From Neoarius graeffei (Eukaryota > Chordata > Actinopteri > Siluriformes > Ariidae): a DNA stretch of 64,000 nt. Shown piece after piece: positions 45,545 through 56,556 of this stretch. The stretch covers positions 30,555,198-30,619,197 of the forward strand of contig NC_083577.1 of the NCBI RefSeq assembly GCF_027579695.1, given 5' to 3'. The notes beneath the pieces are model-generated. The model worked only from the letters and a program-made list of their open reading frames with translations, ran no database searches and was not told where the DNA came from. The position numbers and the translations under genes were made by a program. The first letter of the stretch is position 1; every line of letters starts with the position of its first letter.

Positions 45545-46369
45545 TGTGGCAGTGGGGGCGTGGTCAAGCGGCGGTCTGTGACCGAAGGGCGGAGTCAGGG
45601 AAGGTAAGTGGCAGAATCCCTGCACCTGATGTCAGTTGACCTGTGTTTGTGTGTCTTCCCCAGTGATCGCCCCCTATATAAGGAGAGAGGGAGAGAGAGC
45701 AGAGGAAGAGTGCTCTCTCCTCAACCAGATGACTGATGTGTGTGTGCGTGTCTGTGTGACTGGGAGACTATAAAAGCTGAAAATACTGAGTTTTGAAAAC
45801 TCAGTTCTGGCCTGCCGTACTTCTGTGCTCTACCCACCCGCTCAAAGTCCTACAGTGGTGCTGAAACCCGGGAGGAGCACAGAGGAGAACAGCCCCATGG
45901 AGTCCTCCCCCTTCACGGACCTGATCCACGCCCTCGTCACGGCCCAACAGAGCCAGCACCAGGCCCTGGTCACCCTCCGAAAGGAGCAAGCGCGAAGGTT
46001 TGAGGCCCTGGTGCTGGCGCAACAGAAAGATCGTCAGGCATTCCAGCACCTCCTCATGGCGGTGGGGTCCACCACCTCCACCGCCGCGGGCCCTCCCCAC
46101 CTCACCCTAATGAAGATGGGCCCGCACGACGACCCTGAGGCCTTCCTAGCGCTCTCCAGGCAAGCAGCAGAGGCCTGGAGCTGGCCAGTGGAACAGTGCG
46201 CAGCGCGCCTCCTCCCCCTACTAACGGGCTAGGTGCTGCACTACAGCTCCCCGCCGACAGCCAGCTGGTCTACGCAGACCTGCGCCGGGCTGTCCACCAG
46301 CGTGTGGGGCGCACCCCAGAACAACAACACCAGCGCTATCGCACTCTACGCCTAGAGGAGGTCGGCTTA
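45545..46369 (+). mobile_element. Second Ty3/gypsy fragment: LTR, primer site and gag start
   Basis: An LTR of about 310 bases runs from TGTGGCAGTGGGGGCG (45545) to CCTACA (45854) with a TATA-like CCCTATATAAGG (about 45670). Next comes GTGGTGCTGAAACCCGGGA, a probable primer-binding site, then gag. The element ends abruptly at about 46369 where TRIM intron sequence resumes; no second LTR. GC content is clearly higher than in the neighbours. It is a different family from the element at 26500. Confidence 0.8.
45897..46366 (+). pseudogene. Gypsy gag fragment (SCAN-like capsid)
   Basis: ATG at 45897 opens MESSPFTDLIHALVTAQQ, then a Gln/Arg-rich coiled-coil region and KMGPHDDPEAFLALSRQAAE, WPVEQCAARLLPLLTG, typical of the fish gypsy gag related to the SCAN domain. 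A stop at 46230-46232 reflects a frameshift; the next frame continues LQLPADSQLVYADLRRAV and HQRYRTLRLEEVG. The rest is deleted. Confidence 0.8.
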
Positions 46370-46573
46370 TTACGTGAAAATGTTTGAGAGCGAATATTCA
46401 TGAGCGAATTTTGCATGCTGTTTCGCCCAGTGGAAACCTACAGGAACCATTTGTGTACCACAATTTTTTTTTTTCTTCAATCAGAAATATTGGTCGGGAC
46501 ACGCCCATACCGTCCATACCCAATTCTACACCTATGCAGTAAGACTCTTAATTCTGTGTGTGTGTGTTTTCAG
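46370..46573 (+). repeat. TRIM last-intron end, duplicated
   Basis: From TTATTACGTGAAAATG to the TTTTCAG acceptor this is closely similar to 57442-57646 in the intact gene, including CCCATACCGTCCATACCC. Confidence 0.85.
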
Positions 46574-47115
46574 CACCTGTAACTCTGGACCCCAGCACTG
46601 CTCATCCTGAACTCATTGTATCTGATGATCTGTAAAGTGTGAGACCCAGCGATGAGGAACAGAAACTTCCTGATAAGCCAGAGAGATTTGATGATAAATA
46701 TTGGTGTATCCTGGGATCTGAGGGCTTTAACTCAGGGACACACTGCTGGGATGTGGAAGTTGGAGACTGTACGTGGTGGAGTGTGGGTGTGATGACAGAA
46801 TCTGCTCAGAGGAAGGGGGAGATGTTCTGCAGAAGTGGAATCTGGTATGTGTGGTATGATGATGATGATGAATATTACGCAGTTTCTACACCACATACAG
46901 CCACTCAGCTCTCAGTAGCACAGAAACTCCAGAGGATCAGAGTGAAGCTGGACTGGGACAGAGGAAAACTGTCATTCTCCGACCCTCTCACTAACACACA
47001 CTTACACACTTTCACACACACATTTACTGATAAATTACTGCCAATCCTAGGTGTTATTGGTTCCATAAAGATCCTCCCACTTGAGTGCTCTGTAAGAGTG
47101 AATCAGATCAGTTAG
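46574..47115 (+). pseudogene. TRIM copy 2: PRY-SPRY exon with one stop
   Basis: A terminal B30.2 exon nearly the length of the intact copy (542 versus 536 bases). TAA at 46633-46635 replaces the Lys codon of the conserved DDLKSVR motif (AAA in the paralogue, by a local change GAAAAG to GTAAAG). The rest is open: [53 protein letters not shown]. No upstream exons, and its poly(A) signal position reads AATAGA (48589) after a 1.4 kb insertion. A recently dead or exon-only duplicate. Confidence 0.88.
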
Positions 47116-47126
47116 CATTGATGTTT

Positions 47127-48568
47127 CAGAGCCTAATCTAGGACGTGTAATACGCGATAATACGCATTTTTTATCTGTCTTTTGCACATCCACTTTTTGG
47201 GCGCGACAGTGATATCGGGTATCTATTCATTTTGTCGCGAATTTATAAGTAGAGAGCCTGTAGTCGCGTTTTACTGAATCTTGTGTGTATCAATTTGTCA
47301 GCACCCGCTAGCAAGCACTGCAGTAAATATAGCGTTGTTTACACACCAATCGGAAAGGACCGAAGTATTCCGAATGGTTTATTTAGTGGGTAAAACAGTT
47401 TTGTGAACTATTATATCATTGGTCACTGAACCGGAAGACAGTGTATCTCAACCAATCGTGTGAAGTGTTTTAAAAATACCCAAAAGCACATCGCATATCA
47501 TTCTGTCTCATCCAAACATAACATTCAGGCCCTCCAGGATTTCACAAATTGCAACATCAACGCAAATTCAACCAATCCCCGTGAATTCAGGGCGGTGTTG
47601 CAATTCTATCCAATCACCGCAACTTTTCCGCAAATTTGACCAATCGTTGGCGTCGTCTTGCGGTGACGTCGACAAACTACCTTCCGCCTTACTTCCGTGT
47701 ATACGTTCAAGAGAAGCAGCATGTGCGCAGTGTTGCCAGATTGGGCGGTTTTAAGTGCATTTTGGCAGGTTATGAACATATTTAGGCTGGAAAATGTCAG
47801 CAGTATCTGGCAACATTGCATGATATGTGAGTCAGTGTTTAAGTAGGCTGAAAGTGTGTTATGTTTACAGTGAAGCACTGTGTGCACTTTATTTTATTTT
47901 TTTTACTTAATACAAGAAATTAATGGATGCCAACATTTTTGCCAAAATGGTATTTTATTTTCCATTGTTTAGGCAGCTTCAGCATCATACTGTGAGATTC
48001 TGTTCAAATTGTTTTTTTTTTCTTCTATGAAGCCTGAGCCATTTATTTTATTAGTTTATAATTATTGTTTAATTTAGTCTTCAGGAGATACTGCCTGCAC
48101 ACAGTACTAGTATTAATAGTTTTTTTTTTCTTACATGAACGCTGAGGCATTTATATTATATTTTAAGGTAACTTCATGTTGTGCTGTGAGGTTCTCTGCA
48201 CTTTAACTTTTGAACCAACAGGTGCATTTGGATAAGTAAAGCCTATTTTTCTGCATTTTTGTAGTCCTGGTAATCTTACACATTCTACATGATTGCTAGT
48301 TTTTTTTTTTTGAGTAATTTGTTTAATTTTTCTTGTTGAAAGTTCAATTTAGTATTATGTTAATGATATTCTAAAAGTAAAGATTAATAAAACTGTTCTG
48401 TTTATAGATGTACTCTTGAAAATATCTACTAATGTATTACTTATTTTTCTGTCCCCACTAACTGGAACAAATGAGGGATATTTTACCCATGTTAATATTT
48501 TCTGTCCCCTGTTTCTACAACTAGTGAGGGATCTCTCCCCTATTTTCAAATTCCTAGATTAGGCTCTG
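47127..48568. mobile_element. Non-autonomous hAT-type element in the TRIM copy 2 3' UTR
   Basis: Perfect 17-base ends CAGAGCCTAATCTAGGA / TCCTAGATTAGGCTCTG with a 5-base duplication TGTTT (47122-47126, 48569-48573). The TRIM copies at 11720 and 58188 show the uninterrupted site. No transposase. CAG-start ends with 5-base duplications fit a hAT subgroup; this is inference. Confidence 0.85.
47728..47818. mobile_element. 91-base MITE related to the hAT at 13278
   Basis: CAGTGTTGCCAGATTGGGCG at the left and ATCTGGCAACATTG at the right match the ends of the 13278-15224 element, with matching AAAATG/GGCTGGAAAA inner motifs. Nested in the element at 47127. Confidence 0.8.
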
Positions 48569-48573
48569 TGTTT

Positions 48574-49446
48574 TATTCCAGTTCATTAATAGAAGACTGC
48601 AGATTAAAGATTAGTGTTCTTTGTGTCAGTCTGATTTTTTTTCAAGTGAATCACCTCAAAATATTGACACAATATCTTGAAATAATGCATTAACTCAAAT
48701 AAGATATCTTAAAATATATTATGATAGCTTTTGAAAGTATGAGGAAGTCAAAATAAGTGAATTAATGATATACTGTCTTGAAATAACAAGGTATTAACTC
48801 AAACTTGCGACATAGCATTAATTAAAATAAAAGTGTGTTTAAATGCAGAATGGGCTGAAAAGATTATTTAGTTTTATTGATGTGTTTTAAATAAATTGAA
48901 AATTTGAAAGCTCATGTCTCTTCTGTATTTGTACTTGTTAGCGTTTGCTGTTATTCTTGGATGAAATGTTTAGCTGTGTGTGTGTGTGTGTGTGTGTGAG
49001 AAACTGTGCAGTGGAAGAGAATTTAAGCTCTAATCAATTCTGAGTGAAATAAATTCACTTTGTTCATTCTGATATTAAACACTGTTAATCTGCATAATGG
49101 GACAATTAAAATATGCACAAATAAATATATCTGTAATCTGTGTAATGGTTATTATTAACAGATAAAATGTTCATGATGTCCACAGTTATACATTTGTACA
49201 GATGTGTGCAGTGGTTGTTATTTCCATGATTAGGGATGTGTTCAGTTTAATGTGTGTGTAAGTGATCACTGAGAGGATGTGGAAGAGAGAGAGGCAGGTG
49301 AGAGAGTCAGTCATTAAAGGTGTTAAAAGCAACAATTTTCTCAATGTTCTCTATCGTCATTTAACTGCAAGTTATATTTAACTCTCATCCATTATCCCTG
49401 GCTGCTGTATCATGTGGGTTAAAACATGACAAGATCTGTCTCGTCT
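48574..49446 (+). repeat. Duplicated TRIM 3' flank
   Basis: Matches 58195-58735 plus 60205-60627 downstream of the intact gene (for example GAGGATGTGGAAGAGAGAG near 49272 and 60457). The Harbinger MITE pair is absent here, so this is the empty site. A short TG array lies at about 48977-48999. No gene. Confidence 0.85.
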
Positions 49447-49594
49447 CCTTCGACTGAAAACACAAACTCCAACTTCCATGATTCTCAAAAGTACCGACCA
49501 CATCACATTCACAATCACTCGATTTCAATTAATCACTGTGAAATCTCACACTTGGTCTTTACTCGGGACGTTAGTGAGCTGCTTATTCTGTGTT

Positions 49595-49860
49595 GAACCA
49601 GTGAGTGGCCTCGTGGTTAGTGTGTCCGCCTCTCGATAGAGAGATCGCGAGTTCTACTCGCAGTTGGGTCAGACCAAAGACCATCATAAAAATGGTACCT
49701 GCTACCACCTGGCAAGGCACGCTGCAATACAGATGTGAGTGGGGAGTCAAACTCTCGCGGTTACCAGAGGACCAGCCCCCCACTCTAACCCTAGCCATGT
49801 AAACGGAGATCGGCACCGCCCTATGCGCCACTTGGTGTGGGAAGGACTTTGGCTTTTTTT
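49595..49860 (+). mobile_element. tRNA-derived SINE (second type)
   Basis: Head GTGGCCTCGTGGTTAGTGTG (A box) and GCGAGTTCTACTCGC (B box) form a tRNA-like start; the body ends GGAAGGACTTTGGC plus a T run. Exact 10-base duplication ATTCTGTGTT (49585-49594, 49861-49870). Confidence 0.85.
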
Positions 49861-49972
49861 ATTCTGTGTTTGATATCCTGGTTTGTTATCATTATTGAGT
49901 CTCTCCCTGTCTATTTGCTCATCACCTGCACTGTGCCTGCACAATGTGTTTTAAGTTCACTTTGTCCTGACA

Positions 49973-50342
49973 GGGCGGCACAGTGGTGGAGTGGTTAGCA
50001 CTGTCGCTTCACAGCAAGACGGTCCTGGGTTCGAGCCCAGCAGCTGACGAGGGCCTTTCTGTATGGTGTTTGCATGCTGTCCCCATGTCTGCGTGGGTTT
50101 CCTCCGGGTGGTCTGGTTTCCCCCACAGTCCAAAGACATGCAGGTGAGGTTAATTGGTGGCTCTAAATTGACCGTAGGTGTGAGTGTGAATGGTTGTTTG
50201 TCTTGATGTGTCAGCCCTGTGATGACCTGGCGACTTGTCCAGGGTGTACCCCGCCTCTCGCCCATAGTCAGCTGGGATAGGCTCCAGCTTGCCTGCGACC
50301 CTGTAGAACAGGATAAGCGGCTACAGATAATGGATGGATGGA
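49973..50342 (+). mobile_element. V-SINE, full length, GGAT tail
   Basis: Complete copy ending in GATAATGGATGGATGGA instead of the GATGA tail; exact 12-base duplication TTTGTCCTGACA (49961-49972, 50343-50354). Confidence 0.95.
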
Positions 50343-50930
50343 TTTGTCCTGACAAATTTTCTGCCTCAAAGTGTTTTAATAAAACTAAACATTTTAACCC
50401 AACCTGTATATCCAGAACTCTGCACAAGCCTTTTTTCCCCACACCTTTAATCTGGATTATATTTGATGTGTAATTACACGTACAAGTGACAAGTGTCAGT
50501 TTCAGTTTTAATTTTCCAGCAGTTTCTTCGAGATCCAGACTTGTGTGTGTTGTGTAAAAACAAATCATATATAAAACTGTAGTTTGACTTCTCACACACA
50601 TCTGGACCTTTATCTAATGTTTGATTCATTCAATATTAGTGTATTTTATGATTATTTTTTGGAATTTGTTCTTTGGTGGAGGTGGAGTTATACTGTGTGC
50701 TTATGTCACATGCTATGGAAAAAAAAGGTCTCCTATCTCTGCTCTCCTTGTTTCCTCTGAGTGAGAATTGATACATCCATAAAGATTTTATTTTATGGAA
50801 GGATGATGGATGCAGGAGCAAGAAATTAAGAAGGCATGAAGTCGAGTAGTGAGATGCTCCTTATATCTTGATCCATAAAGCTTATTAAGGCACAGTATTC
50901 CAATGTTTTTCTCAGAAGCCATTGCATGCA
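50343..50930. other. Unassigned DNA
   Basis: No gene or known repeat recognised. Confidence 0.3.
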
Positions 50931-51920
50931 CAGTGCCCTTCACAATTATTGGCACCCCTTGTAAAGATAAGTGAAAAGGGTTAGAAAAAAATCCACCTTT
51001 TCGTGAAGTCGCTTCATCTCATGCTGAAAAAATGAGGAAAAATCCAACGTTTAACTGAACTAAATTTATTCATAGAAAAACAAATGACTTATCAAGAAAT
51101 AATTATTTTCAACAAAAAAAAGTTCCACAATTATTGGCACCCCTGGAAAGTATAGCGAACACAGTATAACTGAAGCATGTTTCCCATTAAAATTGTACAT
51201 TTTTTAGTTGATTGGAGTGTCGGAACATTCAAGCTGTAATCCATGATTTCCTGAGTTTGTTACATGACAACAGTTTTGCAAAGTACTCCTGAGCCCATGT
51301 GGCTATATTTGTCACATTAGCATGACAGTTTCCCAGTCAGTGGCGCCTGAGGGCTTGAAGGTCACGCACATTCAACAGTGATTTCCGACCTCGCCCTTTA
51401 TGCACTGTGATGTCTCCGAATTCCCTAAAACTTTTCAAAATGTTATGTACTGTCATTTTTGAAAGAGTTAAATTCTCTGTAATCTTGCATTGAGAATTTT
51501 TTTTTTAATAACTAGCAATTCTCTCTCAAATTTTGGCACAAAGAGTGAGCCACAACCCATCCTTGCTTGCAAAGACTGAGCTTTTGGTGCTGCTCCTTTT
51601 ATACCCAATCATGTTACCCATTAAGCTCCTTATCGTGAAATCTTCCAAAATGGTGTTACTTGAATATCCTATAAACTTTTCAGTCTTATTTTGCCTCCAT
51701 CCCAACTTTTTTTTAATGTGTTGCAGGCATCAAATTGAAACTTCATTTATATTTACAAAATACAATTAAGTTTGTTGGTAAAACTATTGAAAATATTTTC
51801 TTTGTGCTTTTGTCAGTTAACTAAAGATACGTGACATGAATTAACAAATCACAGATTTTTGTTTTTATTGCATTTTGGAAAATATCCCTACTTTTCTGGA
51901 AACAAGGTTTGTATATTTTT
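50931..51920 (-). mobile_element. Decayed Tc1-like sequences
   Basis: CAGTGCCCTTCACAATTATT at 50931 and a second ACAATTATTGGCACCCCT at about 51130 are the terminal IR/DR motifs of one Tc1-like family. The stretch 51640-51915 (ending CTTTTCTGGAAACAAGG) is the end of a second family. Between them only scraps of minus-strand transposase-like sequence are seen (51360-51500). Limits are approximate and this is probably two remnants. Confidence 0.55.
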
Positions 51921-52720
51921 TTTAAAAAATTGAAAAATGTTGCAACTGACCCTCTAATAAAAAGGTTAATGCAACAAAATATCAGACAATATTATACAAA
52001 TATGATGAATATCATTTGCCATTCAATATTGGTAAATGTTTTCCATTTATGATCATCAACATCTTGCATCAGTTGTAGCACTACAGGATTTGCATCAACT
52101 GTGTTTTGTAGAGTAAATATTATTAAAAACTATAATCTCACTCAGTACAGTATGTGACTATTTGCCATTGCGCTGTTTCCTGTGGGTGTCTTTCTTATTC
52201 AGGTCTGAGGATAAGGTGTAGTATCATTTGCTGTTTATAAGAGCTTATAACTCTTCTGACTGAGATCCAGTTCATCCCACTGATGATTAGAGCATTCTGG
52301 GTCTTGTGTCTGAAACTGCAAGATCGACTTTAAATGATTCCAGAAGTGAAACATTATTTTCAGTTCAGAAGAGTGAAATTCATCACTGGATAAATTTGTA
52401 CCAAAATTACAGTTAATGCTCAGTGCTTAAACATAAGTAAGTGCCGTGTGCTGTTTCTGATGTAACTGAGGAGTGTAACAGGTCATAATGTGTCTCTCGA
52501 AAACTCCTCCTATTAAGGAAGTGCCAAGTCTGACACGACTGAAGTCCTTCATTAACAGCCTGCAGTGTTCTGCTCTGGTGAGTTGAGATTTATTCTCAGT
52601 TTATGGAGAAATCTGTGTCTCATTTTCAGCACAGTGAAAGGAAGTGATGATTAACTGAACCTACAAAGTCATCTATTTAACTTTAAAGAAACCTGAAATC
52701 AGGGTGTGATTACTTTTCAC
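51921..52720 (+). promoter_or_regulatory. 5' flank of the intact TRIM gene
   Basis: AT-rich and free of recognised transposons, unlike its surroundings. Several GAAGTGAAA/AGTGAAA motifs occur (about 52343, 52365). CTCTGGTGAGTTGAG (about 52573) and TCATTTTCAG (52620-52629) could be the donor and acceptor of a short 5' UTR intron; this is a guess. No clear TATA box could be assigned. Confidence 0.35.
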
Positions 52721-52727
52721 AGAAGTG

Positions 52728-52739
52728 AAAGTGAAACTC
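52728..52739 (+). promoter_or_regulatory. Interferon-stimulated response element (ISRE)
   Basis: GAAAGTGAAACT is a perfect match to the ISRE consensus GAAANNGAAACT, bound by IRF/ISGF3 factors. It ends 44 bases before the ATG of the TRIM gene. A near relative, AAAGAAACCTGAAATC, lies at about 52684. Expected to make the gene interferon-inducible, as for many fish TRIMs; not shown here. Confidence 0.6.
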
Positions 52740-52783
52740 TGAGCATTTGGACAAGAGAGAACAACAGCAGCAGCAAAAAAAAC

Positions 52784-55700
52784 ATGGCTTCTAAGTTTTC
52801 AGAGGAGGATTTCTCCTGTCCTGTGTGCTGTGAAATCTTCAAGGATCCTGTTCTTCTGCACTGCAGTCACAGTGTGTGTAAAGTGTGTTTGCAGCAGTTC
52901 TGGGAGACCAAAGGATCCAGAGAATGTCCTGTTTGTAGGAGGAAGTCATCTATGGATGATCCTCCCATAAACCTGGCCTTAAAGAACCTGTGTGAGACTT
53001 TCTTACAGGAGAGAAGTCAGAGATCTTCATCAGGCTCTGAAACAGTCTGCAGTCTGCACAGTGAGAAACTCAAACTCTTCGGTCTGGATCATCAACAGCC
53101 GGTGTGTGTGGTGTGTCAGACTTCAAGAAAACACACCAACCACAAATTCTGCCCCATTGATGAGGCAGTAACAGACTGTAAGGTAAATAAAATGGACATA
53201 TGAACTCATGGGTCACATGTGAACAAATGCTGCTGTTCATAACTATGACAATTACTTTGTAATCAATTTAGTTCATCTGAGTTCAAATAATATCAAAAAC
53301 ACAGAGACTCCATGCAGTGTGTTAATTTATTTCAGGAGGAGCTCAAAACTGCACTGAAGCCCCTACAGGAGAAACTGAAGATATTTAAAGACTGTAAACT
53401 GAAATGGAGTCAGACTGCAGAACATATAAAGGTTAGAATCAATAACATGGGTTTGATATTATAATTATATTTTGTTTCATTGCACATTCAGTGATGTTTC
53501 ATTTGATTTTCTCTTCACTGCAGATTCAGGCCCAACACACAGAGCGTCAGATTAAGGAGGAGTTTGAGAAGCTTCACCAGTTTCTACGAGATGAAGAGGC
53601 AGTCAGGATCACTGCACTGAGAGAGGAAGAGGAGCAGAAGAGTCAGATGATGAAGGAGAAGATTGAGAAGCTGAGCAAAGACATATCATCTCTTTCAGAC
53701 ACAATCGGAGCCGTAGAAGAGGAGATGAGAGCTGAAGATGTTTCATTCTTAGAAGTGAGGGTCATTTAGTCAGTATTTATACTGTGAGAAAGTAAAACTT
53801 CTTTCCATCATCAGAAACGTCACATTTCAGTGGTGAAAAAATGTAAATCATATCCACTGATACTTGCTTTGTTGTTTTACAGAACTACGAGGCCACAGCG
53901 AAAAGGTGAGTGATGTGCTTCCTGTCTCTCTCATTCTCTGTGTTTCTGAATCCAAACCCACAGCAACACTGACTCCTGAATGTTTTTGCAGAGCCCAGAG
54001 CACACTGCAGCATCCAGAGGAGCTTTCAGGAGCACTGATCCATGTGGCAAAACATCTGGCCAACCTGCAGTTCAGAGTCTGGGAGAAGATGCAGTACACC
54101 GTCCAATACAGTAAGACAATGGCTTAGGTTTGGTATTAACATTGGTGGGGACATAAACCCAATGCCAATCCCCACTGGCGCCAACTTCAGGTCAACATAA
54201 TAGAGTCGCAATATTTTGCTCTGTTGTGTTCCACCAAAAGAGTATCCATTATCTCTCCAAAGTCCAGACTTTTAAAATTTGAAGTTCAGAACTGTAATAA
54301 TTCATGAATAATAATAATAATAATAATATGCAGTTCATTGGGCAGCATGGTGGTGTAGTGGTTCGCACTGTCGCTTCACAGCAGGAAGGTCCTGGGTTCA
54401 AGTCCAGCAGCCGGCGGGGGCCTTTCTGTGTGTTGTGTGCATGTTCTCCCCGTGTCTGCGTGGGTTTCCTCTGGGTGCTCAAGTTTTCTCCCACAGTCTA
54501 AAGACATGCAGGTTAGGCTAATTGGTGGCTCTAAATGGACCGTAGGTGTGAATGTGAGTGTGAATGGTTGTTTGTCTCTGTGTCAGCCCTGTAGAACAGG
54601 ATAAGCGGCTACAGATAATGGATGGATGGATGCAATTCATTTGATTAATTGCAAATCTTGCTTGTGATGATTAACTCATTCTACCAATTTGCAAATGTGT
54701 TTCACAAGTGAATAACGCATTGACTGTCGGGAGGGTGTATGTTCCTTTCCCTCATAAATGGAAGTAAAACACATCCGGAGCCTTAAACACTGCGTTCCAT
54801 GAGGCTGGCAGGGGGAGTCGGCTCTCTTCTGTGGGATCTTCCACTAGTTTTAGAATGCTAGTTTAAGCTGATATGTGATTGATCTAACGGTAAAACAGGA
54901 CAAGGGCTCTAGAACAGGGCTTTTCAAAGTGTGGGGCACGCCTCCCCTAGGGGGCGCCAGAGTTCTTCAGGGGGGCGCAACGTGAGGAAAAATAAACCAG
55001 AATGAGTTACTATTGCGGACATTTAGCGAACTTCAGCTAGCCTTTGCCAGAGACAAAATGGATCGATTTTTAGTACCTAAAGCTACAGTGAATGAGGAGA
55101 CAGAGTCTGGGCCAAGCAAAAAAAGAAGGAAGTATGACCACGATTATTTAAAGTTTGGATTTTCATGGACTGGATCTGAAGATGCTCCACTGCCACAGTG
55201 TGTTGTCTGCCAAGAGGTGCTAGCTAACGATGCTATGAGATGTTTAAAATGTGTAAAACAAGATGTTTTTAAAAAAGCACAGATGTTTAAAATGTGTAAA
55301 AAAAAAAAAGATGTTTTAAAAAAGCACAGATGTTTAAAATGTGTAAAAAGGTTTTAAAAAGCACAGATGTTTTAAAAGGTGTAAAAAAAGAGGTTTTAAA
55401 AAAGCTCATATGTTTAAAATAAAAAAATAAAAATGTGTACAACAACCATTATTTTTTTAAATACGAATGGAACATTAAGTATCTGGGATAGGCTCCAGCT
55501 TGCCTGCGACCCTGTAGAACAGGATAAAGCGGCTAGAGATAATGAGATGAGATGAGACATTAGGGGAGAGCGGGGTAAGATGAGCCACTTTTTACATTTT
55601 TCATCATAACTACATGTTAAAGCCATTTTTGCTTCCAGTCTACACACCATACCAAATTTCAAAGTGTACTGTTACTATCTGAGCAAAACATAATTGATAA

Positions 55701-56484
55701 GTTTTTATGGTTAGAGTGATATTACCTCTTGAAAAAAAAAATGTCAAGTGGCTCAACTTACCCCATGCACGGGGTAAGATGAGCCACTGTGTGGGGTAAA
55801 TTGAGCCAACACAAAACATGTTAGGTTAACAAAGTAAACAACTTTTATTATTAGAAATGCAATCAATGAATCAAGTCAAGTCAATCAAGTGGGGGATAGG
55901 GCCGTTGCATAGAGAAGGGGAGATGAAGAGAGAGGTGATAGAACGAGATGGGATAGGGAGGGATAGATAGATGGATAGAGAGAGAGATATGCGTAGATAG
56001 ATAGAAAGAGGGATGGTTAGAGAGGGAATGAGAGATATACTATATTATAGAAATTACTAAAACAGTAGAACAGTGCCAAAAGAATCTTATTTCTTTCAGT
56101 AGGTTAAAACATTGCTAAAACATGCAGCAATCATTCCATCAATCATTCAATCATTTCATCATTATTCAATGTTCCAAGCGTTCAAATGGCAAGGGAACAC
56201 CATTTGCCTCTCCCTCCGTGCTGTCCCCCCAACAGTAAAGGGGCGGGGCAATTTTTTCACAATATCCTGTCTTGACAGGACAGCCTCATCTTTCTCTTTG
56301 AAGACAAAGGTTGGCTTTCTTGCAGAGCCATGGCATGACCGGCTTCTTTTGAGAAATCTTGCCTCTATTTCGAAGACATCCAATTTGATTATCTGGCCAA
56401 TGAAGAAATGCACTTTCTTCTTCCCTGTGTATTTTGCCACAACATAATCCCCCACATCTAACAACTGGTCTTCCTCATCTGATG

Positions 56485-56556
<72 letters not shown>

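Noticed and set aside
45801-46100. Minus-strand ORF in GC-rich DNA
   Set aside because: Antisense of the gypsy gag fragment.
52706-52783. Upstream in-frame extension of the TRIM protein
   Set aside because: It would begin with a GTG codon; the first ATG at 52784 gives the conserved family N-terminus [12 protein letters not shown].
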